Part shown: in pieces, positions 1-8,755 of the stretch
Numbering within the stretch: the first letter of the stretch is position 1
Layout of the letters: every line of letters begins with the position of its first letter
Source: Aquilaria yunnanensis
Taxonomy: Eukaryota; Streptophyta; Magnoliopsida; Malvales; Thymelaeaceae
Assembly: GCA_039654915.1 (NCBI GenBank)
Contig: CM077599.1
Coordinates: forward strand, 3,660,501-3,724,500
Direction: 5' to 3'
Length of the DNA: 64,000 nt
Notes under the pieces: generated by a model
What the model was told of the DNA's origin: nothing
What the model saw: the letters and a program-made list of their open reading frames with translations, nothing else
Database searches by the model: none
Made by a program: the position numbers and the translations under genes

Positions 1-1
1 T

Positions 2-409
2 GAAGCTAAGGTTCGTCTGGCAGGTGAAATCCCAGAGGCATTTGTGTCTCACATGCCTGGTGTAGGCAAAAGCTCTTATGCTAAAAAGCGAAGAGCGAGG
101 AGACTAGGCGTCTGTCATAAATGCGGACGCTGGACCTGTAATACTAAATGTTGTTCTTTAGGGATGATCTCTGATAATCGAGAAGATAAAATACGATTCA
201 TTAAGAATGGCCTGAGTAAGGACTCATTGGATGATATCCAATTGACTCTTGAGACGCATTCTTGTGGATCCGTGCAACGTGAACTTCTCGATTTATGGAG
301 CATTTTTCATGAAGAATGAGAACGATACAGTCCCGGGAATCTGACGTTAAACGACCCTATTTGTCAGCTTGTAAGAAAACTGGATGGGAAGCAAATCCTC
401 GACTCATAG
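2..409 (+). pseudogene. Carlavirus CRP-like protein, unit 1 (5' cut by window, nonsense codon)
   Basis: This is the first visible copy of the tandem family; the 5' part lies outside the window. The reading frame from base 2 carries the family core: a basic patch (YAKKRRARR), then a cysteine cluster C-x2-C-x4-C-x3-C, then an FIKNG motif. A TGA at 317-319 ends it 30 codons before the family's usual stop. The homologous position in unit 4 is CGA, so the change looks like a C-to-T transition. The frame stays open beyond the TGA to TAG at 407-409, so decay is recent. The family resembles the cysteine-rich nucleic-acid-binding protein of carlaviruses (Pfam Carla_C4 type) by motif order; this is recognition by eye, not a search result. 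The gene is probably a broken member of the array, though a shortened protein could still be made. Confidence 0.65.
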
Positions 410-567
410 AAGCCATTAATCCCGTTACTGGACGTAAAACCAGTGGAAGATGTGAGCCACAGTCACAATCACTGTACATACAATTTATCATATTTAAAAT
501 TTTCCATTTTTCTTTTAATAATGTATTTGCTCCCGTAAGTGTAATCGACACGTTATCCATTTCATCG

Positions 568-575
568 CTATAAAT
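568..575 (+). promoter_or_regulatory. TATA box of CRP-like unit 2
   Basis: CTATAAAT lies about 80 bases before the ATG at 656. The same box, in the same surrounding sequence (ATCC..TTCATC just upstream), precedes units 3 and 4 and the LOG-like gene. The repetition makes a real promoter likely. Confidence 0.6.
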
Positions 576-655
576 GCATGTTCTTCCAGTCGGTTATCTA
601 AGTTTCCTTCAATAACTGATTCATTTCCCTCTTCTCTCAAATTCTTCTCTCATCA

Positions 656-1204
656 ATGGATTCTACTCTTTCTGCACTGCGAAAATACTTTCCTTCCTTT
701 CCAATAAAAGTCCTTAAAAAGATCTACCTTGCTAGATGTAAAAGAATCAGAGTTTTTACACGTAAAGGCATTCCTGATAATGTGCAGTGGATAATTGAAG
801 CTAAGGTCCGTCTGGCGGGTGAAGTTCCAGATGCATTTATGCCCCGCATGCCCGGTTTAGGTAAAAGCCGTTATGCCAAAAGGCGAAGAGCAAAGAGACT
901 AGGCGTGTGTTATAAATGTGGGCGATGGAATTGTATTACTAAATGTCGCTCTTTAGGATACATCTCCATAAATCGTGAAGATAAAAGAAAATTCATTAAG
1001 AATGGCCTGCGTAAGGAATCTCTGGAAGATATCCGAGAGACTCTTGAAACGCATTCTTGTGGAAAAGTGCAAGGTGAAATTATCAGTTTATGGAGGACTT
1101 ACCATAAAAAACGAAACCGTTACAGTCTTGGGAATGTGACTTTAAACGATCCTGTTTGTCAGTTTGTAAGAAAACTGGATGGGAAGCAAATCCCCGACTT
1201 ATAG
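656..1204 (+). CDS. Carlavirus CRP-like nucleic-acid-binding protein, unit 2 (intact)
   Basis: Intronless ORF of 182 codons. Residues 1-60 look helical and moderately basic. Residues 73-81 form a basic patch (YAKRRRAKR) followed by C85-x2-C88-x4-C93-x3-C97, a probable zinc-binding knuckle, and then FIKNG near 113. This order (small N-terminal domain, arginine-rich YA+RRRA patch, cysteine cluster, FI..G) is what defines the cysteine-rich protein of carlaviruses and allied Betaflexiviridae, which binds nucleic acid, suppresses silencing and in one chrysanthemum virus acts as a transcription factor. Nuclear DNA binding is inferred for this copy. The C-terminal 60 residues extend beyond the viral core as I know it and include two further cysteines (C135, C168). 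The start is the first ATG after the TATA box and is shared by units 2 and 3. Alternatives: an unrelated plant zinc-finger family with convergent motifs. Confidence 0.7.
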   Translation: MDSTLSALRKYFPSFPIKVLKKIYLARCKRIRVFTRKGIPDNVQWIIEAKVRLAGEVPDAFMPRMPGLGKSRYAKRRRAKRLGVCYKCGRWNCITKCRSLGYISINREDKRKFIKNGLRKESLEDIRETLETHSCGKVQGEIISLWRTYHKKRNRYSLGNVTLNDPVCQFVRKLDGKQIPDL

Positions 1205-1352
1205 ATGGCATTGAAGCCATTACTGGACATAAATCAGGGGAAGATGAGAGCCACGGTCATGATTCCTGTACATATAAGCTGTCATTTGTCTTTTCTTTTG
1301 ACAATAATATACTTGTTCCTGTAAGCGTAATTAACACGTTATCCTTTCATCG

Positions 1353-1360
1353 CTATAAAT
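1353..1360 (+). promoter_or_regulatory. TATA box of CRP-like unit 3
   Basis: CTATAAAT about 120 bases before the ATG at 1481, in the same promoter block as unit 2. A stretch with extra CT-rich sequence (1386-1440) lengthens this leader compared with the other units. Confidence 0.6.
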
Positions 1361-1480
1361 GCGTGTTCTTCTTTCCGGTTAAGTAGCGGATGCAATACTC
1401 TCTGACTCTCATAATCGGTTATTTCAGTTTCCTACAATAACTGATTTCTTCATCTCTTCTCTCAAATTCTTCTTTTATCA

Positions 1481-2029
1481 ATGGATTCTACTCTTTCCGC
1501 CATGCGAAAATACTTTCCTTCCATCCCAATAAATGTTCTTAAAATGATTTACCAAGCTAGATGTGAAAGGATTAGAGTCTTTATGCACAAAGGCATTCCT
1601 GACAATGTGCGGTGGCTAATTGAAGCTAAGGTTCGTTCAGCTGGTGAAGTTCCAGAAGCGTTCTTTCCCCGTATGCCCGGCTTTGGTAAAAGCGCTTATG
1701 CCAAAAAGCGAAGAGCAAAGAGGCTAGGTGTCTGTCATAAATGTGGACGATGGAATTGTAATACTAAATGTCGCTTTTTAGGATACATCTCCAGAAATGA
1801 TGAAGATAAAAGAAAATTCATCAAGAATGGCCTGCGTAAGGAATCTTTGGATGATATCCTATTAACTTTTGAAACACATTCTTGTGAAATAGTGCAATGG
1901 AAAATTATGGATTTATGGTGGACTTTCCGTAAAGAACAGGATTGTTACAGTCTTGGAAATCTAACTTTTAATGACCCTGTTTGCCAGTTTGTGAGAAAAC
2001 TGGATGGGAAGCAAATCCCCGACTTATAG
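1481..2029 (+). CDS. Carlavirus CRP-like nucleic-acid-binding protein, unit 3 (intact)
   Basis: Second intact copy, 182 codons, the same length and stop position as unit 2 and clearly homologous along its whole length. The basic patch is YAKKRRAKR, followed by the same four cysteines (C85, C88, C93, C97) and FIKNG. The differences from unit 2 are spread through the protein, and many are conservative, while all knuckle cysteines and the arginine patch are kept. That pattern is compatible with selection on the protein, but only a dN/dS calculation would show it. Its promoter block and 3' part (tail ending in KQIPDL) match unit 2. Like the other copies it has no visible introns, which fits an origin from RNA or a compact virus-like genome. 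Confidence 0.7.
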   Translation: MDSTLSAMRKYFPSIPINVLKMIYQARCERIRVFMHKGIPDNVRWLIEAKVRSAGEVPEAFFPRMPGFGKSAYAKKRRAKRLGVCHKCGRWNCNTKCRFLGYISRNDEDKRKFIKNGLRKESLDDILLTFETHSCEIVQWKIMDLWWTFRKEQDCYSLGNLTFNDPVCQFVRKLDGKQIPDL

Positions 2030-2178
2030 AAGGCATTGAAGCCGTTACTAGACATAAATCAGTGGAAGATGAGAGCCACAGTCATGATTGCTGTACATAT
2101 AAGCTGTCATTTGTCTTTTCTTTTGACAATAATGTACTTGCTTCTGTAAGTGTAATAAACGCATTATCCCTTTCATCA

Positions 2179-2186
2179 CTATAAAT
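2179..2186 (+). promoter_or_regulatory. TATA box of CRP-like unit 4
   Basis: CTATAAAT about 60 bases before the ATG at 2246, in the same promoter block as units 2 and 3. Confidence 0.55.
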
Positions 2187-2245
2187 ATGTGTTAGTTATG
2201 TTCGTTTCCTACAATCACTAATTTCTTTCTTTGCCTCCTTCATCA

Positions 2246-2794
2246 ATGGAGTCTTCTCTTTCCGCCCTACGAAAGTATTTTCCTTCCTTCCCAATAAATG
2301 TTCTTAAAAAGATTTATCAAGCTAGATGTGAACGATTCAGAGTATTTATGCACAAAGGCATTCCTGATAATGTGCGGTGGCTAATTGAAGCTAAGGTTCG
2401 TTCAGCTGGTGAAGTTCCCGAAGCGTTCTTTCCCCGTATGCCCGGCTTTGGTAAAAGCGCTTATGCCAAAAAAAGAAGAGCAAAGAGGCTAGGCGTTTGT
2501 CATAATTGTGGATGGTGGATTTGCGGCAATAAATGTCGTGCTCCAGGAGTGATCACCAGAAATCGTAATGATAGAATAAGATTCATTAAGAATGGCTTGC
2601 GTAAGGAATCTCTAGAAGATATTTGAGAGGTTCTTGAAGCGCATTCTTGCGGAATAGTGCAATTTGAGGTTGTTGGATTATGGATAATTTTCCAAAAAGA
2701 ACGAGATCGTTACAGTCTTGGGAATCTGACCCTAAACGACCCTGTTTGCCAGTTTGTGAGAAAGCTAGATGAGATGCAAATCACCAATTCATAG
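2246..2794 (+). pseudogene. Carlavirus CRP-like protein, unit 4 (nonsense codon)
   Basis: Fourth copy, starting MESSLSALRK. The basic patch and FIKNG are present. The cysteine cluster is C-x2-C-x4-C-x3-C as in the others, but the sequence between the cysteines differs (a GWW stretch). A TGA at 2624-2626 stands where unit 2 has CGA, cutting the protein to 126 residues. The knuckle lies before the stop. The frame then remains open to TAG at 2792-2794, which gives exactly the same total length as units 2 and 3, so only one point change separates it from a full-length frame. I call it a pseudogene, but the truncated product keeps both core motifs and may be made. Confidence 0.65.
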
Positions 2795-2839
2795 AAAGCA
2801 TTGAAGCCATTACTGGACGCAAAGCCAGTGGAAGACGAG

Positions 2840-3300
2840 GATCAAAGTCATGATTACTGTACGTGCTAGCTGTCGCTTTTGAAATTTTCCTCCCCTTTTG
2901 GTAATAATGTATCCACTCCTGACGTGAACCAAAGTCACGATTACTGTACGTACTAGCTGTCGCTTTTGAAATTTTCCTCCCCTTTCAGCGATAATGTATC
3001 CACTCCTGACATGAGCCATAGTTACGATTACTGTACGTGCTAGCTGTCGCTTTTGAAATTTTCCTCCCCTTTGGCAATAATGTACCCACTCCTGACACGG
3101 ACTACTGTATATAGCTGCCACTTTTGAAATTTTCCTTTCCTTCCAACAATCACATACCTACTCCTGACGTAAGCTACAGTAGTGACTACTGTACATGCTA
3201 GCAGCTATTTTGAAAATTTTCCTCCTCTTTTAACGATAGTGTACCCATACCTGACCAGAGTCATACTCGTGACTACTGTGTATAGCTGGCAATAATGTAT
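2840..3300 (+). repeat. Promoter-module tandem repeat, about six copies of ~85 bp
   Basis: Units begin near 2846, 2931, 3017, 3096, 3178 and 3265. Each has a GATTACTGTACGTGCTAGCTG-like start, a TTTTGAAATTTTCCTCC middle and an AATAATGTATCCACTCCTGAC end. The same block occurs once before each CRP-like unit (for example 2085-2150). It has been amplified in front of the LOG-like gene. Several copies carry TGACGT(A/G)A at their ends (near 2920 and 3165), which is the core of the as-1 type element of viral and T-DNA promoters. Tandem promoter blocks often raise transcription; that effect is inferred here. Confidence 0.7.
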
Positions 3301-3340
3301 CCACTCTTGAAAATAAAATTATTGCCTTATCTCTTCATCT

Positions 3341-3348
3341 CTATAAAT
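3341..3348 (+). promoter_or_regulatory. TATA box of the LOG-like gene
   Basis: CTATAAAT preceded by TTATCTCTTCATCT, almost the same context as the TATA boxes of the CRP-like units. It lies only 34 bases before the chosen ATG at 3382, so the leader would be very short. This argues against the in-frame ATG at 3295, which lies upstream of the box. Confidence 0.55.
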
Positions 3349-3381
3349 ATATCATCTTTTCTCACAAGGATAAGGATAGGA

Positions 3382-4011
3382 ATGGAGAAAACCCCAACTC
3401 GTAAATCCCGAAGTATTTGTGTATTTTCTGGGGCTTTTCCTGGAAAAGATGAAGAGTATTTAAAGGCAGCCAACCATTTGGGTAGAGTATTAGCTGAGCG
3501 AAAAATACATTTAGTTTATGGAGGAGGTAGTGTCGGATTAATGGGAGGTGTAGCATCAGCAGCATCTTTAGGAGGAAGTCAAGTTTTGGGCATCATCCCT
3601 GGACCTTTGAAATTTGTTTCTGGGGGCACGATTGGAGAAGAATTAGTGGTTAAAAATTTGCAAGAGCGTGTGTTACAAATGCTTTTAAATGCTGATGCTT
3701 TTATCGCTCTACCAGGTGGTTTTGGCACGTTGGGAGAAGTCTTTCAAATTGCTTCCATGGCCCAACTTAATTTGCATAAGAAACCCATTGGGCTTTTAAA
3801 TGTTAACAATTTCTTTACAGGTCTGATAGCTTTTATGGATTATGCTATGCAGAAGAATTTCATATCAAGAGTGGCACGGCGAATCATAATATCCGCAACA
3901 ACTGCTGAAGAATTGCTAGATAAAATACAAGCTTTTGTTCCTGAACCAGATCCAGCAATGATTCAGATAGACTGGACACGACAGTCTTTCCCGACCAGTT
4001 CACTCCCATAA
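3382..4011 (+). CDS. LOG-like cytokinin riboside 5'-monophosphate phosphoribohydrolase, intronless
   Basis: Predicted 209 residues, close to the usual 200-225 for LONELY GUY proteins, which release active cytokinin bases from riboside monophosphates in one step. The family signatures are present: a Rossmann start (ICVFSGAFPGK, residues 12-22), GGGSVGLMG at 47-55, a conserved Arg at 96, and the PGGFGTLGE motif at 111-119 with its catalytic Glu119. The protein ends with FVPEPDP and a short tail. Many residues differ from typical plant LOGs, for example the segment 74-95 before Arg96. Plant LOG genes usually have several introns, while this copy has none, so it may be a retrocopy or may belong to a divergent subclade. 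It follows the CRP-like array and shares its promoter block. Start chosen at 3382 because the TATA box lies just upstream. Confidence 0.85.
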   Translation: MEKTPTRKSRSICVFSGAFPGKDEEYLKAANHLGRVLAERKIHLVYGGGSVGLMGGVASAASLGGSQVLGIIPGPLKFVSGGTIGEELVVKNLQERVLQMLLNADAFIALPGGFGTLGEVFQIASMAQLNLHKKPIGLLNVNNFFTGLIAFMDYAMQKNFISRVARRIIISATTAEELLDKIQAFVPEPDPAMIQIDWTRQSFPTSSLP

Positions 4012-4514
4012 TGGTCCTCTACTCACCCTGTTGAAGTATTGTGGAAGAAAGAAGCGATCTGATCCGTTTTTTCTTGTCCTTTAGTTTTATTATCAGCATT
4101 TTCTTTCGCGTTTCAGTTTTTCTTTTCAAGGAATTTCTTTTCTTATAAGATAGTTTCGTCCATGCTGATATTAAAACCATGGGACAATGCCTTTAGGTTG
4201 GAATGGCTGAGTAAAGAGTAATTTTTATTACTCTTGAGACGCATCCTATTAGGTCTACTAGGCATAACATTTTGGGGTAGTTAAGCTTTAACCTTATTTG
4301 GATGACATATCTCACAAGGGAATCTATATTTACTGAAGAAAATATTAGATGAACCTTGGATATTGATTCCAAACATCCGTTCCCTTTACATAATTTGTCA
4401 GTGTTATTGTCATCATCAAGATTCACTCATCTTATCGAAGTTTAAATTTTTGCACTCACCTATTATGAAAATTCACACTTTCGAAGAAAATTATTCCAAT
4501 TTCAATTGCTTTCA
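4012..4514. other. Spacer between LOG-like gene and repeat arrays
   Basis: About 500 bases without a supported gene. It contains the likely 3' UTR and polyadenylation region of the LOG-like gene. A short stretch near 4230 (ACTCTTGAGACGCAT) matches the CRP-like coding sequence (compare 246-260), so a small piece of a CRP-like unit seems to have been scattered here. Confidence 0.4.
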
Positions 4515-4715
4515 TATAAATTTCGCTCGAGGTCCTAAGGAAAGTTCTTTAGCCTCAAAATCAATCAATCCGGGGTTTTAAGGATGGAACCTTTGCCTCG
4601 AGATCAATCAATCAATTCGAGGTTTTAAGGATGGAACCTTTGCCTCGACATCAATCAATCAATCCGAGGTTTTAAGGATGGAACCTTTGCCTCGACATCA
4701 ATCATTCAGTCCATC
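4515..4715 (+). repeat. Short tandem array, ~50 bp unit
   Basis: Three to four diverged units built around TTTTAAGGATGGAACC, CTTTGCCTCGA and CATCAATCAATC. The pair CGAGG...CCTCG can fold into a stem. It leads directly into the 86 bp array, with which it shares the AATCAATCA and GGAACCTTT motifs. Confidence 0.75.
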
Positions 4716-7376
4716 TTACAACGATAGAACCTTTCCTATCGTTAGAGGTTCTAAGGACCTTTCCTTAACCTCAAACAAACAATCAATCATTCAGTCCATC
4801 TTACAACGATAGAACCTTTCCTATCGTTAGAGGTTCTAAGGACCTTTCCTTAAACCTCAAACAAACAATCAATCATTCAGTCCATCTTACAACGATAGAA
4901 CCTTTCCTATCGTTAGAGGTTCTAAGGACCTTTCCTTAAACCTCAAACAAACAATCAATCATTCAGTCCATCTTACAACGATAGAACCTTTCCTATCGTT
5001 AGAGGTTCTAAGGATCTTTCCTTAAACCTCAAACAAACAATCAATCATTCAGTCCATCTTACAACGATAGAACCTTTCCTATCGTTAGAGGTTCTAAGGA
5101 CCTTTCCTTAACCTCAAACAAACAATCAATCATTCAGTCCATCTTACAACGATAGAACCTTTCCTATCGTTAGAGGTTCTAAGGACCTTTCCTTAAACCT
5201 CAAACAAACAATCAATCATTCAGTCTATCTTACAACGATAGAACCTTTCCTATCGTTAGAGGTTCTAAGGACCTTTCCTTAACCTCAAACAAACAATCAA
5301 TCATTCAGTCCATCTTACAACGATAGAACCTTTTCTATCGTTAGAGGTTCTAAGGACCTTTCCTTAAACCTCAAACAAACAATCAATCATTCAGTCCATC
5401 TTACAACGATAGAACCTTTCCTATCATTAGAGGTTCTAAGGACCTTTCCTTAACCTCAAACAAACAATCAATCATTCAGTCCATCTTACAACGATAGAAC
5501 ATTTCCTATCGTTAGAGGTTCTAAGGATCTTTCCTTAAACCTCAAACAAACAATCAATCATTCAGTCCATCTTACAACGATAGAACCTTTCCTATCGTTA
5601 GAGGTTCTAAGGACCTCTCCTTAACCTCAAACAAACAATCAATCATTCAGTCCATCTTACAACGATAGAACCTTTCCTATCGTTAGAGGTTCTAAGGACC
5701 TTTCCTTAAACCTCAAAGAAACAATCAATCATTCAGTCCATCTTACAACGATAGAACCTTTCCTATCGTTAGAGGTTCTAAGGACCTTTCCTTAAACCTC
5801 AAACAAACAATCAATCATTCAGTCCATCTTACAACGATAGAACCTTTCCTATCGTTAGAGGTTCTAAGGACCTTTCCTTAAACCTCAAAAAAAAAAAAAA
5901 ACAATCAATCATTCAGTCCATCTTACAACGATAGAACCTTTCCTATCGTTAGAGGTTCTAAGGACCTTTCCTTAACCTCAAACAAACAATCAATCATTCA
6001 GTCCATCTTACAACGATAGAACCTTTCCTATCGTTAGAGGTTCTAAGGACCTTTCCTTAAACCTCAAACAAACAATCAATCATTCAGTCCATCTTACAAC
6101 GATAGAACCTTTCCTATCGTTAGAGGTTCTAAGGACCTTTCCTTAACCTCAAACAAACAATCAATCATTCAGTCCATCTTACAACGATAGAACCTTTCCT
6201 ATCGTTAGAGGTTCTAAGGACCTTTCCTTAAACCTCAAACAAACAATCAATCATTCAGTCCATCTTACAACGATAGAACCTTTCCTATCGTTAGAGGTTC
6301 TAAGGACCTTTCCTTAAACCTCAAACAAACAATCAATCATTCAGTCCATCTTACAACGATAGAACCTTTCCTATCGTTAGAGGTTCTAAGGACCTTTCCT
6401 TAAACCTCAAACAAACAATCAATCATTCAGTCCATCTTACAACGATAGAACCTTTCCTATCGTTAGAGGTTCTAAGGACCTTTCCTTAAACCTCAAACAA
6501 ACAATCAATCATTCAGTCCATCTTACAACGATAGAACCTTTCCTATCGTTAGAGGTTCTAAGGACCTTTCCTTAAACCTCAAACAAACAATCAATCATTC
6601 AGTCCATCTTACAACGATAGAACCTTTCCTATCGTTAGAGGTTCTAAGGACCTTTCCTTAAACCTCAAACAAACAATCAATCATTCAGTCCATCTTACAA
6701 CGATAGAACATTTCCTATCGTTAGAGGTTCTAAGGACCTTTCCTTAAACCTCAAACAAACAATCATTCAGTCCATCTTACAACGATAGAATCTTTCCTAT
6801 CGTTAGAGGTTCTAAGGACCTTTCCTTAAACCTCAAACAAACAATCAATCATTCAGTCCATCTTACAATGATAGAACCTTTCCTATCGTTAGAGGTTCTA
6901 AGGACCTTTCCTTAACCTCAAACAAACAATCAATCATTCAGTCCATCTTACAACGATAGAACATTTCCTATCGTTAGAGGTTCTAAGGACCTTTCCTTAA
7001 ACCTCAAACAAACAATCAATCATTCAGTCCATCAAACAAACAATCAATCATTCAGTCCATCTTACAACGATAGAACCTTTCCTATCGTTAGAGGTTCTAA
7101 GGACCTTTCCTTAACCTCAAACAAACAATCAATCATTCAGTCCATCTTACAACGATAGAACCTTTCCTATCGTTAGAGGTTCTAAGGACCTTTCCTTAAC
7201 CTTAAACAAACAATCAATCATTCAGTCCATCTTACAACGATAGAACCTTTCCTATCGTTAGAGGTTCTAAGGACCTTTCCTTAAACCTCAAACAAACAAT
7301 CAATCATTCAGTCCATCTTACAACGATAGAACCTTTCCTATCGTTAGAGGTTCTAAGGACCTTTCCTTAAACCTCA
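4697..7376 (+). repeat. 86 bp minisatellite, about 31 copies
   Basis: The unit runs from CAATCAATCATTCAGTCCAT through two hairpins to CAAACAAA. Hairpin one is ACGATAG...CTATCGT. Hairpin two is GAGGTT-CT-AAGG...CCTT-A-AACCTC. Unit length alternates between 85 and 86 because of TTAACC/TTAAACC variants. Copies are nearly identical, with a few changes (for example ACATTTCC at about 5500, 6710 and 6962), one poly-A expansion near 5888 and one partial unit near 7022. It ends just before a polypurine tract and LTR. Tandem arrays in the 3' untranslated region of Tat/Ogre retroelements are a known source of satellites, and this position fits. Confidence 0.9.
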
Positions 7377-7468
7377 GAGTTTAGGCGGCGAGAAGGTTTT
7401 CAATGCCTAGCTAAGCTGGACGAAATTTGGTAACTAACTTTGCATACATCATGTCCCATGAAGCATGC

Positions 7469-7481
7469 AAAGGGGGGCAGC
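7469..7481 (+). other. Polypurine tract of Tat/Ogre-like element
   Basis: AAAGGGGGGCAG directly before TGTTGACACC. A polypurine tract next to an LTR start marks the 3' LTR of a + strand element. Confidence 0.65.
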
Positions 7482-8000
7482 TGTTGACACCCAATTTCGT
7501 CCGGCCATTAAAATAATTTTAAAAAAAAATTAAATAAAAAAATTAAATAAAAAAAATGTATTATTATTATTATTGTTATTATTATTACTAAATTTTTTTT
7601 TAATTAGTTTAAAATATATATATATATTTTTTGTTTTGTTTTGTGAAGATTTGATATATGTGTGTATATGTGTATGTTTGAAAGAAAAAAAAGAAAACTC
7701 CATAAAAATGACAAAATTTAAAAGTCTGAGGTAAAAATGATAAAATTAAGAAGTTTCAGGCAAAATTGACAAATTCTGAAAGTTCCAGGAGCATTTGGCA
7801 GTTTGTCACATAAAATTTTGAGCCTGCCGACGTTTTTGGCTCAAATTGACAGAAAACGACAAAATTGTCAAAATCAGAAGCTTCAGGAACTTATCCAGAG
7901 GCTGAGAGACGTAAAGGACTAAAACTGTCATTTTACCAATTTAAGAGATAAGTTTGAAATTTTTTATTAATTTATCCATCAACAGTTCAGCTAAACTTCC

Positions 8001-8010
8001 TTTATAAATA
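8001..8010 (+). promoter_or_regulatory. TATA box of the Tat/Ogre-like LTR
   Basis: TTTATAAATA followed by GCCCCCC and then a start-like AACACAG. This is the probable U3/R border of the LTR, with the R and U5 parts being the CT-rich and GC-rich DNA to the right. Confidence 0.5.
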
Positions 8011-8755
8011 GCCCCCCAAATTTTGTGCTGAACACAGAAAAAAATAGCAAAAAAACTTAGAGCTCCGTTTTAAAAAAAGATAAAATTACATCCCTTAGAC
8101 CCAGCCCTCTTCCCTTCTTCCCCAGAAAGCCAAAACTTTTTTTCTCTGTTCCGTCTCTCTTTCTCTCTCTCTCTCTGTCTCTCTCTCTCGCCGTGCCCAC
8201 CACCGCCGTCCGCCGGCCACCACGCCTCCGCCCAACCGTCCTGCCGCCGTCGTCCGGCCGTCCCGACGCCGTCGCCGTCGTGCCTAACTCCCGCCGCCGC
8301 GCCGCCCGCGTTCTTCTTTCTCTCCTTTTTCCTCCGCCGGACACCTCCGCCGCGCCGCCTTGCCCGTCGCCGTCGCCCTGCCCCCGCCGCCGTCACCGTG
8401 CCGTCCGCCCTCGCCGACGGTCGCCCGTCGCCCCCTGCCCTTCCCCTCGCCGCCAGCGCCACCCCCCTGCCTCACGCCGTCATCGTTTCCTGGGATTCAA
8501 AATTCAAAACTAAAAGGGTAAACCCTTGTTTCACCCATCATCTTTTCAATTTCTTTCTATTAGGTCACTAACCTTTTTATTTTGTCTTTGCAGAAAATTA
8601 ATTAACTAACTCATTTATTTTTTTTACTTGTTTATTTGTTTATTATTGTTATTATTACTAACCCTTTTTTTTTTTTTGTTATTAGCAACTAACAACTAAC
8701 TTGCTAATTTTTACTAACCTTTATTATTATTGTTGTTAATAATTAATTAAATTGT

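Noticed and set aside
2810..3121. 103-codon - strand ORF with internal repeats
   Set aside because: Its repeated peptide simply translates the ~85 bp promoter repeat, antisense to the genes; not a protein gene.
1..4011. Integrated complete RNA virus genome
   Set aside because: No polymerase, triple gene block or coat protein is visible; only the CRP-like gene is repeated, and each copy has its own TATA box.
4697..7376. CRISPR-like array
   Set aside because: Units are contiguous with no unique spacers; it is a plant minisatellite.
8057..8513. Four overlapping Arg/Pro/Gly-rich ORFs on both strands
   Set aside because: They come from GC-rich CCG repeats inside the LTR; no frame is preferred.
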